From assembly GCA_033816765.1 (NCBI GenBank), contig CM066287.1:1860001-1924000 (forward strand): a stretch of DNA of 64,000 bases, read 5' to 3'. A model generated the notes under the pieces. That model was not told the origin of the DNA. It did no database searches and saw only the letters and a list, made by a program, of their open reading frames with translations. Within the stretch, counting starts at the first letter, position 1, and every line of letters begins with the position of its first letter. Shown one piece after another: positions 42,155 through 52,933 of the stretch. A program made the translations under genes and the position numbers. This DNA comes from Nothopassalora personata (lineage: Eukaryota > Ascomycota > Dothideomycetes > Mycosphaerellales > Mycosphaerellaceae).

Positions 42155-43326
42155 ATGGCACTCCTCGTCGATAAACATCGTCCTCGTACACTGGAGGCAC
42201 TCACATACCACCCCGAGCTGTCGGATCGTCTCCGAGCCTTAGCAAACTCCGGCGACTTCCCCCACCTCCTCGTGTATGGCCCATCCGGTGCCGGCAAGAA
42301 GACACGCATTACAGCAACTCTCCGACAGCTCTACGGCTCGGGTGTAGAGAAAATCAAAATCGACAGCCGCGTCTTTCAAACAACGAGCAACCGCAAGCTC
42401 GAATTCAACATCGTCTCCTCCAATTACCACCTCGAAATCACGCCCTCAGATGTCGGCAACTACGACCGAGTCGTTGTGCAAGATTTGTTGAAAGAGGTGG
42501 CCCAGACACAGCAAGTCGATCTCGCAGCGAAACAGCGGTTCAAGGTTGTGGTCATCAATGAAGCGGATCATTTGACGCGAGATGCGCAGGCTGCGCTGAG
42601 ACGGACGATGGAGAAGTATAGTCCGAATCTGCGGCTGATCCTGCTGGCGAACAGTACGAGTAACATTATTGCACCGATTCGGTCGAGATGTCTACTTGTG
42701 AGGGTGGCTGCGCCAACGGAGGAGGAGATCTGTGAGGTGTTGGCGAAGGTGGGCAAAGATGAGAGGTATCAGAGTTGTGAGCCGCTGGAGAGGAAGATTG
42801 CGAGGGATAGCAAGAGGAATTTGCGCAGGGCGTTGCTGATGTTCGAGGCGGTTCATGCGCAGAAGTGAGTACAGGAAACGACACATGTCGTGATGAAAGC
42901 TGACGATGGCGCAGCGAAAGTGTGTCAGAGAAGACGCCGATTCCTCCTCCTGACTGGGAGGCGTTGATTGAAGAGATAGCCAAGGAGATCATTGCTGAGA
43001 GATCTCCTGCGCGGATTATGCAAGCCAGGGCGAAGCTGTATGACCTGCTCTCTCACTGCATACCAGCTACCACAATCCTCAAGGTACGATCATCCTTTCT
43101 TGCAAACCAACATCCACTGACCATATCCTCCCAGACACTCACCTTCAAGCTCATGCCAAAGCTCGATGATGCTCTCAAACCCGAGATCGTCAAGTGGAGT
43201 GCCTTCTACGAACACCGCATACGAACGGGGTCCAAGGTCATCTTCCACCTCGAGGCTTTCGTAGCCAAATTCATGCGGATCTACGAGGGACATCTGCTCG
43301 GCATGGATCTTGACTTTGATGACTAA
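42155..43326 (+). CDS. RFC5: Replication factor C subunit 5 (clamp loader small subunit)
   Basis: AAA+ subunit of the RFC complex that loads PCNA, and of the checkpoint and cohesion variants of the clamp loader. Exons 42155-42864, 42915-43083 and 43135-43326 give 356 residues, as in yeast Rfc5. The ATG at 42155 starts MALLVDKHRPRTLEAL. The P-loop YGPSGAGKKTRI, with its KKT variation, is diagnostic of this subunit. The Walker B region is VVINEADHLTRDAQAALRRT, and the SRC motif lies in APIRSRCLLVRV. Exons 2 and 3 provide the C-terminal oligomerisation helices (PPDWEALIEEIAKEI; HLEAFVAKFMRIYEGHLLG). The RFC5 start lies about 275 bp past the E2 stop on the same strand. Confidence 0.96.
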
Positions 43327-43586
43327 GACGAGGTTTCAACGGCATTCTGGTTCACATGCTACAGTGGGCATTAGCGCGGCGTTACTTGGGGGACAGCTGC
43401 AGCTCTGGCTCCGCAACGTCATACCTACGAGGTGGGCTGCAGCAATATCAACTGTTTATCGGAGTCTCAATGAAAATAGCGTTGAGCCTCACATGATCAC
43501 AACACCTTCTCTGAACTCAAACTTCACAACTTCATACCATACCAATCCCACGAGACCACAGCATCGCACTTTGCCAACAGTACACA

Positions 43587-44021
43587 ATGTCCTCCCACCT
43601 CATGGACACCGAGAAAGGCGGCGAGCAAACACAGCACGTCTTCTCCCACCCCGCTCACCTATCAACCTCACATCACTAATCCTTCTCCTGCAGATACGAA
43701 GGCGAATACACCGACGTCCAGCCTCACAAGAAGTCAGGCGGTCAACTTGGCGAAATCGCAACAACGACAGACCCTTCCAAAACCGACGCCGCGAAGCAAC
43801 AAGCTGCAGAACGAGGCGAGAAGACGGCAGAGAATATCAGATATGGACAGACGATCTCCGAAGGTGGGATGAGTGGCTTCACGACTGGACAGCAGGGTGG
43901 TGCGAATCAGGGTGGGTATGGCAAAGTAAAGGAGAGTGGAGAGGATGAGACTGCTGAGAGCCAGAGGCGGAAGGCGGGGTATGGGGGAAGTAGTGATCAT
44001 AATAGGGAGGTTGGTGCTTAG
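43587..44021 (+). CDS. Small hydrophilic conserved fungal protein, probable GC-AG intron
   Basis: The ATG at 43587 (MSSHLMDTEKGG) and the long open segment from 43694 (YEGEYTDVQPHKKSGGQLGE and on to stop at 44019-44021) lie in one frame but are separated by a TAA. Joining 43587-43624 to 43694-44021 needs a 69-bp intron with a GC donor (GA then GCAAAC) and a CTGCAG acceptor. The result is 121 residues reading KGGEYEGEYTDV across the junction. The usual GT in reach gives the wrong phase. The protein is Gly/Glu/Lys rich and looks disordered, like many stress-related hydrophilic proteins, with a C-terminal GGMSGFTTGQQGGANQGGYG stretch. I do not know a function. Confidence 0.65.
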
Positions 44022-44752
44022 AGGAAATGAAGGGGGATGAGACTGGTTTTGAAAGTGATAGAGGGCGGGTCACGGAGACCACAGATGCTCTGCTAGGATG
44101 AAGTTTAGCATCAGAGATATGAAAGGGCATTGACAATATCCCCTCTTCCACGCAGCAGATAACGAGCCTGGAGAGTTTGCGGTGTTCATTGAACAAGCAA
44201 AAGAGAAGCGGATCGGCAAAAATGCAGCAATCCTGGCCTGAGTGACAGCCCACCAACCGACGAGCAGCCGACACCAGATACATGTCGGGACTTTGTCATC
44301 GCTGATACACTTTGACAGCTGTAGGGTCGCATTAGTTGCGCTCTACTGACTGCGCCATTCGAACCAGAACCGCTGACGAGATGTGCAGGAATGTTATCAA
44401 CATATATAGGTGCAGCTAAGGACAGCCGAATTGTAGGATTTGACATGTGAAGATGATTGTGTCACTCGGCCCTCCGCCTAGGCAAGTCCATCATGCCAGG
44501 ACATCGTACAAGTTATATATATGAATGGAACTGACCCTCTCGTCAGCGACTATCTTGTCTCGAACGGCGCAAGCAGAGTGCCAAGTCATGTTGCAGCCGG
44601 ACGCTGTCAAAGAGTCCACAAGCACGCCGCGTTTGTGTTGGCCTCGATATCGATCCGGAGCTGCTGTAGGCCGTGTGGTTGCTCTGTTTTGCCGACTTTT
44701 GCTCTCAACCTCGAGATCATCGGCTCGAGGACTACGTCCGGTAATGAATGGT
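44022..44752. other. Convergent intergenic region, small protein / GH51
   Basis: Contains 3' UTRs of both neighbours. A minus-strand stretch near 44310-44365 looks like half of a tRNA (see rejected items), without the rest. No gene is supported. Confidence 0.5.
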
Positions 44753-46336
44753 TCATCGCCCATGCTCATTACATATTGGCGACAGTGAGTGGCCTCCAGC
44801 TTTCCAGCGAAGCATCGTCACACTCATCTTCGAGAACTTGAACGCTCCCTGACCATCCCAGGTGCTCTCCTCGATGCCGACACATTGCTGATCAGCTGTG
44901 TTGCTAGCATTCCACTCCTTGCCAGTGACAGTGTATACATTGACCTTACCACCCTGGGAAGCGACACCGTCCAGCCTGACGTCAAAGTCATCTTGCTGAT
45001 TCACATTGACCACCGCCAGATTCGTCCACCCATCCTCACTGATAGTCGCGGATACATCCAACCAAGGCGTATCTGCCGCAGCTTGCAACCACTGCGGCTC
45101 GGTCTCGCCCTCGTAAGCTCCGCAGCTCACATGCGTAGCGATCGTGTGTCCTCGCATGTACTTGCTGAACAGCAGCAGCGGCCACCAGATCGTCTGCTTG
45201 TAGATTCCCGTCTTCGAGGTCATTAAAGGCGAGATGACGTTGACGCTTTGCGCTATGTTCGCCATGCCGATGTACTTGCTCTGTCGGATGAATACGTTCA
45301 GCCAGATTCCCACTGCCAAGGCGTCGGACAACGTGTACTGCTCTTCCGCACCAAAGTCCCCTGGTGCTCGCTTTGGATCCCAGACGTTCCATTCATCGAA
45401 GCAGATCGTCTGTCGAGGCACACTGGCCGGGACGCCGTTCTCGATCCGAGCCAGGTCGATCAGAGACGCACATATCTCAATGGCTCTTTCCGCGGAACGT
45501 GGCGCTACAGCGTTCTTGAGTGGATCGCTATCGCAGGCTGTGTAGATATGGATACTGTGCATATCAATCAAGCTGGCTGTGACATTTCCCGCACCCAATG
45601 CATGCTGGTCCCAGCGCACACATTCTTTGAGGGTGTAGTAATCCCACGTTGAATGTCCAGTTTCGCCGCAGAGGATGAGGGTGATGGAAGGGTCGAGGAG
45701 CTTGAGCGCTTTCGCCCATTGGTACGCTTTCTTCGCGTAGTCTTCCTTCGTCATCTGTTCGACTTGCCATGGACCCCAACATTCGTTACCTAGCGCCCAG
45801 TATTTGACGTTGTAAGGCTTCTCGCGACCGTGCTGCCGCCGTAGGTTTGCGTAGTATGTGTCTTGGGTGGAGTTGCAGTACTCAAGCCAGGCCAGAGCTT
45901 CGTCTAGAGTTCCAGTACCGAAATTCAGCGCAAGATATGGCTCTGTTCCTACTACCTCACACCACTGCATGAACTCATCTGTACCAAATTCATTGCTCTC
46001 AACACCAAGCCATGCCAGCTCTGGTCTTATTGGACGTTTTTCTTTTGATCCAACGCCATCCAGCCAGTGATAAGTTGCAACGAAATTGCCTCCGGGATAC
46101 CTCACGACAGGGCAGTGGAGCTCTTTCATCGCTTCAATGACATCTTTCCGGAAGCCATGCTCATCGATCAAGTCCTTGTTGGGGTTCTCCGGATCGTACA
46201 GCCCGCCGTATATACAGCGGCCCATGTGCTCGGTGAAGCCTCCATAGATGTTGTCGTTGATCTTGCTGAGCTTGCGATCTGCATGGACTGAGATACTGGC
46301 TTGCTCGCCTGCTGCAAGCTTGGTGAAAGTGGTCAT
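44753..46336 (-). CDS. Intracellular alpha-L-arabinofuranosidase, GH51
   Basis: Removes terminal alpha-L-arabinofuranose from arabinan and arabinoxylan fragments. Single exon, 527 residues, with no signal peptide, so it probably acts in the cytosol on imported oligosaccharides. The (beta/alpha)8 barrel begins KLSKINDNIYGGFTEHMGRC. The acid/base Glu185 is in ALGNECWGPW and the nucleophile Glu315 in CFDEWNVWDP, matching the clan GH-A pattern for GH51. The C-terminal beta domain ends with FSKMSVTMLRWKAGG and a short tail. It is transcribed divergently from an MFS sugar transporter about 1.06 kb away. Confidence 0.95.
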   Translation of the reverse strand: MTTFTKLAAGEQASISVHADRKLSKINDNIYGGFTEHMGRCIYGGLYDPENPNKDLIDEHGFRKDVIEAMKELHCPVVRYPGGNFVATYHWLDGVGSKEKRPIRPELAWLGVESNEFGTDEFMQWCEVVGTEPYLALNFGTGTLDEALAWLEYCNSTQDTYYANLRRQHGREKPYNVKYWALGNECWGPWQVEQMTKEDYAKKAYQWAKALKLLDPSITLILCGETGHSTWDYYTLKECVRWDQHALGAGNVTASLIDMHSIHIYTACDSDPLKNAVAPRSAERAIEICASLIDLARIENGVPASVPRQTICFDEWNVWDPKRAPGDFGAEEQYTLSDALAVGIWLNVFIRQSKYIGMANIAQSVNVISPLMTSKTGIYKQTIWWPLLLFSKYMRGHTIATHVSCGAYEGETEPQWLQAAADTPWLDVSATISEDGWTNLAVVNVNQQDDFDVRLDGVASQGGKVNVYTVTGKEWNASNTADQQCVGIEESTWDGQGAFKFSKMSVTMLRWKAGGHSLSPICNEHGR

Positions 46337-47391
46337 TGTCGCAATATGGAAGTCTCACGAAGATGAGAGGTTGACTTACAGTTTGATCTTTACCTCGAGA
46401 TGCCGCCCGCTGTCAACAAAGAGCTCCCACCGTAGCCAAGTGGATCTGTCAGGTACAGCTCCATTGCTCTCACAGCTTACATGCCAAGGGCAAGTTTGAT
46501 ACGAGAAGGTATCGCTGCCGCGGCTGCAGTCAACGCATGACATCTACATAGGCGAGGATGTCCTTACAACCACATTGGTGGAAGAAACCTCTCTGCTCGC
46601 TCCGGCGGAACATACGCGAAGGAATGCACCGAGAGTATGCGGCAGCTGTCAGACAAGGCCGTGCACGATTTTCGAACCACTCTTGCGATATATTCACATT
46701 TATCGACGGTTATCGTGCATATCATCGTACGCTAGTATGGGCTTTATAATCTACTGTATCGACTCAGGATTCTACGACTCGATATACCTACGCCTACAGC
46801 GTATCAAAATACTACCGGTAGGTAAGCGGGGATCTACAGGCGTATCCCCCGCATATACTCGGCGATAGAGGGAGTTCCGCTCTCTCGAGAACCTCCGCCG
46901 ACGACAACGACAAAGTACGGTAAGGCTAAGGTAATGTATTTATGTAACGCTAGCGGCATGCCCGGTATTGTACGTGCATTCTTGCTCGACGACGATTGGA
47001 TTATACCCCTGTCTATGTCGCCTACAATCGCGCCGAGCCTGCTCTCTCCACAACGCCCCGAATTGCAACTCCCTCCACAAACCTTGTGGAGCTGCCCATG
47101 GGAAGCCAATGCAAGAACGAGGCAATGAAGGTGCCCTGTCACTCGCTTTCTGCCGCCATGAGAGATCCAGCTAGTCAAGTGCAGCACAAGGAGAGACGAC
47201 CTCCGCGTGGGTGGCGCGCGTGAGACGCCACGCGACGCCAGGACAAAAGACGGCACAGCGGCATCAAAGAATGTAGAACTCGGTTCGGTTGATTGATTGT
47301 CTACTATATATTGACGCCCGTCCCACGGGTAGAGAGTTAGATGAAAGTCACTTTTCGTTCTTGAGCTACAAGGAAACAATCGCCTGTCGTG
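46337..47391. other. Divergent intergenic region, GH51 / sugar transporter, with atypical segment
   Basis: About 1.06 kb. From about 46680 to 47000 composition shifts to frequent TA and CG dinucleotides, unlike neighbouring promoters, which suggests inserted or transposon-derived DNA. It contains one GGCTAA hexamer (46924-46929), the XlnR-type core, and one GCGGGG (46826-46831), the CreA-type core. Such short matches occur by chance, so regulation is only suggested. Confidence 0.45.
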
Positions 47392-49262
47392 ATGGTGTTG
47401 CCTCCAAAGTGGTACCGTAAGTGCACAGGTCTGCCATTGAACGACTCCCCTGATAATTTCCAGAGTTCCTGGTCTCTGTCTTTGCGTCGCTAGGCAGTGT
47501 ACTCTACGGATATGATCTCGGTGTCATCGCGGGCGCTGTGGCGTCGAACAACTTCGTGGCGACCTTCAACCCTACCACTGCTGAGACCGGAGCTGTCGTG
47601 TCAGTCTTCACTGGAGGTGCCTTCTTCGGTGCAGGCTTCGCAGGTCCCGCTGGCGATTATCTTGGAAGAAAGAAAACAATCTTGCTCGGTGCTCTGATCT
47701 TCATCTTAGGAGGTGGTTTACAAGCTGGTGCTCAAAATCTGGGTTATCTCTATGCTGGACGAGCAATCGCTGGCCTGGGAGTGGGCTTCCTCGTCATGAT
47801 CATCCCGCTTTATCAGGCCGAGCTTGCGCATCCTGATATTCGTGGCCGTGTGACGGCTTTGCAGCAGTTCATGTTGGGAGTGGGCGCATTGGTGGCCAGC
47901 TGGGTCAGCTATGCGACATACACATACTTTCCTGATTCCAGTAGCAATCAATGGCGGGTTAGTCTTGGTATTCAGGTCATCCCGGCTGGATTTCTTGCGA
48001 TGCTGATCATGTTCTTCCCGGAGTCTCCTCGGTCTGTTGGACAATCTCCATGGGTTGACTCTACAAGTGCTGACAATGACCAGATGGCTTATCGATCATG
48101 GCCATGCGGAGGAAGGTCTGCGAACGCTTGCAAAGCTGCACTCCCATGGCGATACTTCGAACTCTTGGGTCGTCGCTGAGTACAATCAGATCCAGGATAT
48201 GATCACCTTCGAACACGACCACGAGGCCAAGTCCTACACAGAGCTTTTCACCAATAGATCGTCCTTCCGCCGCCTCTTTCTTGCAGTCAGCATACAGGCC
48301 TCTGTCCAGATGACGGGTGTTTCTGCAATTCAGTACTACTCTCCTGAGATCTTCAAGTACGATATGGTGGCCCATTCTCAATGACTTTCGGGATTATACA
48401 CTGACACGAGGTAGACAAATCGGCATTCCTGGTTCCGACACACTGAAATACCAAGGTATTAGCTCAATCATAGCCCTGATTGCGCAGTTCTGCTGTATCC
48501 TCTTCATCGACTATACTGGTCGTCGATGGGCTATGATCGGTGGTAACTTGGGCAATTGCGTCACCTTCATCGTCGCCACGATCCTGCTAGCCAAGTTTCC
48601 ACCGGGCGAGACGAACAACAAGGCAGCATCTTGGGGCTTCATTGTAACAACCTGGGTGTACAACTTCAGTTTCTCGGCAACCAATGGGCCTCTATCCTGT
48701 GAGTTGCTTTGTACATACACGTTCTTTGCGATCGTACTGACAATGTGATAGGGATCGTACCTGCGGAGATCTTCGACACGCGGACTAGAGCCAAGGGTGT
48801 CTCGATAGCAACGATGATGTCGTTCGCCTTCAACACGATGATCGGTCAGGTCACACCTATTGCCCTTGGCAACATCGGGTGGAGATACTACCTTTTGTTC
48901 GTCATCTGCAACTTCACCAACGCAATCTTCTTCTGTAAGTACAAGACCCATCGCAAGCTCTGCATACGCTGACGATGATCAATCAGGGGCGATTCAACCA
49001 GAGACGGCCAAACGTGAGTAGACTGAAGAGTTCTAGGCACCTTTCTGTGCCTCACGGTCTTAGACATCTGCTGACCCTGTACTTTCTGCTTCTAGGACCA
49101 CTCGAGGAGATGAACTACCTGTTCACGAATGCTCCCTTGTTTGTGCCGACTATGAACATGCGAGACTTCAATCAGCACGATCTCGAGCACAGGGTAGCAG
49201 AGGTTGAGGCGAAGGGTAGCATACACAGCCATATTGAGGAGAGGGCACAGCATGACTTCTGA
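47392..49262 (+). CDS. MFS sugar transporter (hexose/pentose type)
   Basis: Proton-coupled or facilitative sugar carrier of the plasma membrane. Seven exons: 47392-47416, 47464-48031, 48084-48356, 48415-48698, 48752-48934, 48987-49013 and 49096-49262, giving 508 residues. The family motifs are spread over them: GYDLGVIAG, DYLGRKK, the PESPRW motif rebuilt across intron 2, SIQASVQMTGVSAIQYYSPEIF, IDYTGRRWAM, WIVPAEIF rebuilt across intron 4, and PETAKRPLEEMNYLF (the PETKG-like end) rebuilt across intron 6. Twelve membrane segments fit this length. Two exons are microexons of 25 and 27 nt, easily lost in automated models. Substrate cannot be told from sequence alone; the divergent GH51 neighbour makes a pentose or arabinose-derived sugar plausible. 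Confidence 0.92.
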
Positions 49263-51013
49263 TTTCGGAAACTTCGGCGTCGAAATCCAGGACCGTCCGA
49301 GTCGAATGGTGCTGCTCAATGACGAAATATAGCGTAGCAGTGTACAGCGCCAACCAGAGCAATGTATGTAGCTGATTGATTATATTACCAAGAACCTTGC
49401 GTAGGTGGCCAACATTAAGGTTATGGTGATGGGACCACAAGATAAGCGCAAAGCAGAAGAGTTGATGTCAAGCTCTTTACCAAGGCAGAGATGATGGCAT
49501 CAGAAGACAGACTGGTTGCTGGACGGTGTGACATGTCTGCAATCCCAGACGAAGGCGAGGCTTGGCTCAATGCTTAAAACACTGTTCCAGAATCAGTAAC
49601 AGAAGTGGTCGTGTCAGCATCGTAATTCATAGGGCTGCTTCGCCTTCCGATCACATGTGTTCGAAAGGATGTCTTCTCTCCACTGGAACTGCTCATTATC
49701 TGTGCGGTTCGACACGGCAGTGCTGAACGCTTGACTTGGCCTCGCCTGCCAGTGTGAGAAATAGACGGGCTCGTTCATGTACTCCTGTCATAGGTGAAGC
49801 TGGGGTTCGAGATGGCTGCAAGTCTGATGAGAACGCTGTTGCGGGTGGCCATCATCATAATGCTGTACCGCAACATCAAATTTGAAGGCTCCACCAAGCG
49901 AAGCGATGGCGTTGGTACAACAATGCGATCGAACAGCGATGTTTCTTGTTATGACTGGAAGAATATCAACTTTTGCTCATGGCATTGGCAGCCATCGTGA
50001 TCTCCCCCGCAGTCTCCCTTTCGGTGGCTGACAGGGACCTCCCTGCTCTTCTCGAACATCGCTTCCTGTTGCTAAGTTTTCACTTCATCCAGGGACATGA
50101 CCTCATTTGGCATTGACAACAAGAGACATCCCGACAGTGGCGAACGACAGGTGCTGTCTGCTTTCACACGTCTGTCGCAGTTCAGAGCAGCATCGTGATG
50201 GGTGAGCCCGAAACAGCTATCGGCGACATTGCTACACCCAAACTTCAACATCAGCGTGAATGGGAAGTTTGTCTATACAAATCGATGTTTTGCTGCACAG
50301 ATGGTCCTGACGCGTTCAGTCTCAACAAGAGTCGCGACAGGCCCGAGTGACTGCTCGCCACCGGAGATCACGTCGAACCTAATGGCGCAGCAAACAACAC
50401 AAATTATGATTGGCTTCATTTGCGCAGCTGCTTCCAGCAATCGGACGCATGGTATGGCCCTTGTATAGCAGCTTGGAAGCCATGTGCTACACGCCTGCGA
50501 GTATTATTTCGGGGCCTGCCGTGGTCTGGGACACAGCATGCACAACCGCTCGATTTTGCCGGGAAGTAAACGCATTGAGAACCCCATTTTGCGGACCGGA
50601 AGCAAGGCTGGATCGTTCGAGCGAACGAAATTGTTGACAGGCACTCTTGTACCTGCAGCAAGTCAGCCAGTTTCTGCTGTTTTACTTTGAGCCCCAATCA
50701 TTAGGAACAGGCGATGCCTTGCACCAATAAACACACAGCGATGCCAATTCGTAAACCTGGTGAGGACAGCTAATGAACACAATCTCGCCTCCTCCCGCCA
50801 TCACCTGAATCAACACGGCGATATCAGCAATCCATGTAGTTTCATAATGGCCTTCATCCTCGACAGCCCGTCCACACAAAACTCACTCCAGCGTAATACT
50901 TGACTTCGGCCATCCTCTCTTTCTGATCACGTTCGCTCCTAACTACCAACACTTCTCACATTCGTTTTTCTTCCACCTTCTTACCACCAGTTGTAAAGCT
51001 ATTGACCATCAAG
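49263..51013. other. Intergenic region between transporter and proline-rich gene
   Basis: About 1.75 kb without a recognisable gene. Small open frames (for example 50202-50468) have no motif. The last 150 bp before 51014 are pyrimidine and CAAC rich and form the probable leader of the proline-rich protein gene. Confidence 0.55.
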
Positions 51014-52933
51014 ATGCGTTACGCTTTCGTCGCCGCCACGCTTTTCGTGGCTGTCATGGGAAGCACCACACCAGACACTCCAGCTGTGGCTCCGCCAAGT
51101 ACGTTGACAGGAAGGACCAAGAAGTGAGCCAGTTCGGACACGATTGGGACTGATGAGGTTGTAGGCTACGACGCGGTTCCAGTACAACCATCGAAGCCGG
51201 AAACCCCGAAGGTAAGTCGATGGATGTGGCGACAGAAGGATGGTCATTGGGCGTGGTCAAAGAAGTGTGGTCGCTGGCGAGATGAACGTTGTTGGACGCG
51301 AAATCTTGCCTTTGATTAGACGCCAGCCTGAGTCGAACGAGCATTGGGTCTCACATTCGAATGCGTGTCTATCGTTATGGGTAGTCGGTTCTAACATCAT
51401 CTTAGTCGCCAGTTCCAGCACCGCCATCATATGCCCCACCAGCTGCACCTCCACCAAAATCGCCAGAGACGCCAAAGGTAAGCTACACTCAGGTGACGTT
51501 GCCTCAGGATCAAACTAGCGCAGTATGCTGCGTTGATGGTCATCGCTTTCTAAATGGCGAGATCACGGGACCGCTGTCCAGTTCTGACGGGATATTGTTC
51601 CAAATAAGAGGACACTTTCGACCAATGTGTTTGTGTTCACAGCTGACATCTTCAAGCAACCCGAGATGCCACAAATGTCAACGACCTGCATCGAAGTGCC
51701 AGTAGCGACTCCTCCAGCTCCACCTGTCCAGCCTGTTCCGCAGCCACCACCTGCTCAACAGCCACCGTCGCCACCTCAGGTAAGTGAATTCCCATTCAAA
51801 TTCATATAGCTTGTGGTCACTTGGACCGCGAGTTGCAAGCACGTGGCTTGCAGGCTAAAGCCTTTTCCGCTGGATGGGCATCTATATTGTCCTTGATTCA
51901 CAACATCTCATTCGCCATTTTATCGACAATACCTCGAGTTGTTATGAAACTGCGATAAATGCTGACTCTTTTCAGCCGGAACAGCCCCCTCAGCCAGTAT
52001 CGCCACCTGCTTACTCACCACCTCAGCCAGTATCGCCACCTGCTTACTCACCACCTCAGCCAGTATCGCCACACCAGCCAGTATCGCCACCTGCCTACTC
52101 GCCACCTCAGGTATGGGATCGTCCATCCACACGGCCCTGTTGCTGTTTTCTCGAGCTGAAGCTAACTCTGCTCTAGCCACAACCACCACAGCCAGAACAT
52201 CAGGTATTCACTGCCCCAAATTTGTTGCATAAAAGCAGCGGAGAGTCCGAGACGACACATTGGCAGTCACTCAGCTCCGAGTCTGAAGCACTGGTCCACC
52301 AGCCTATGGTGCACTTACGTTTCAACTCCTCGATTACAGTGGCGCTGATGTCAACTCGGTATGAGGTTCTCAAGATGTGAACATTGGCTGACTCTCTTCC
52401 AGTCTCCTCCAGCTGTTCCTGTATCGCACACGCCTCAGCAGCCTCCCCAAGCACCACCTGCTTACGTCCCACCACAACCGGAGACGCCAACAAGCCCGAA
52501 CATGCCTCAGCAGCCTCCCCAAGCACCACCTGCTTACGTCCCACCACAGCCGGAGACGCCAACAAGCCCGAACATGCCTCAGCAGCCTCCTCAAGCACCA
52601 CCTGCTTACGTCCCACCACAGCCGGAGACGCCAACAAGCCCGAACATGCCTCAGCAGCCTCCTCAAGCACCACCTGCTCACGTACCAATTGTTCCGGTGT
52701 CGCCAAACCAGCCTCAAGCCCCCCCATACCCAACGCCATCTTGTTCGACTCCCGTTGCCCCATACCCAACTGGCACCGCACCACCGGTCTACCAGCCAAC
52801 CGGCACTGCATACGCTCCAAAGGCATCGGGTACCGCTCCAATCAGTCCACCATCATACACGGGCTCGGCATCGAACTTCGACGCGTACGGTATCCTCGCA
52901 GTTGCTGGTGCCGCTGTGGCACTCTTTATCTAA
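51014..52933 (+). CDS. Proline-rich repeat protein, probable GPI-anchored cell-wall protein
   Basis: Seven exons, 51014-51098, 51165-51211, 51406-51477, 51657-51779, 51976-52110, 52177-52203 and 52403-52933, give 339 residues. The protein has a signal peptide (MRYAFVAATLFVAVMGS), a body almost entirely of Pro, Gln, Ser, Ala, Tyr and Val, and a C terminus with a small-residue site region (TGSASNFDAYG) before a hydrophobic tail (ILAVAGAAVALFI) and stop, the layout of a GPI-attachment signal. After exon 2 every junction is in phase 0, so exons 3 to 6 can be skipped or duplicated without a frameshift. Most of these exons end in CAG or AAG before GT. Exon 5 has three 11-residue units (QPVSPPAYSPP). 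Exon 7 has 3.4 copies of a 24-residue unit. Similar proline-rich proteins sit in fungal walls; no partner is known here. Confidence 0.82.
52003..52110 (+). repeat. 33-bp tandem repeat in exon 5 of the proline-rich gene
   Basis: Near-identical 33-bp units encode QPVSPPAYSPP. Two are exact; the third is interrupted by a shortened unit (QPVSPH). They are multiples of three and keep the frame. Confidence 0.75.
52430..52690 (+). repeat. 72-bp tandem repeat in exon 7 of the proline-rich gene
   Basis: Three nearly identical 72-bp units and a partial fourth encode a 24-residue block starting M/TPQQPPQAPPAYVPPQP and ending ETPTSPN. Units differ by a few silent third-position changes, which points to recent expansion. 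Copy number should vary between strains. Confidence 0.82.

Noticed and set aside
44300..44370. tRNA-like sequence on the minus strand
   Set aside because: There is an A-box-like stretch with a D-arm-like GCGC pairing, but no matching acceptor stem, no usable anticodon stem and no downstream T arm. At most a tRNA fragment.
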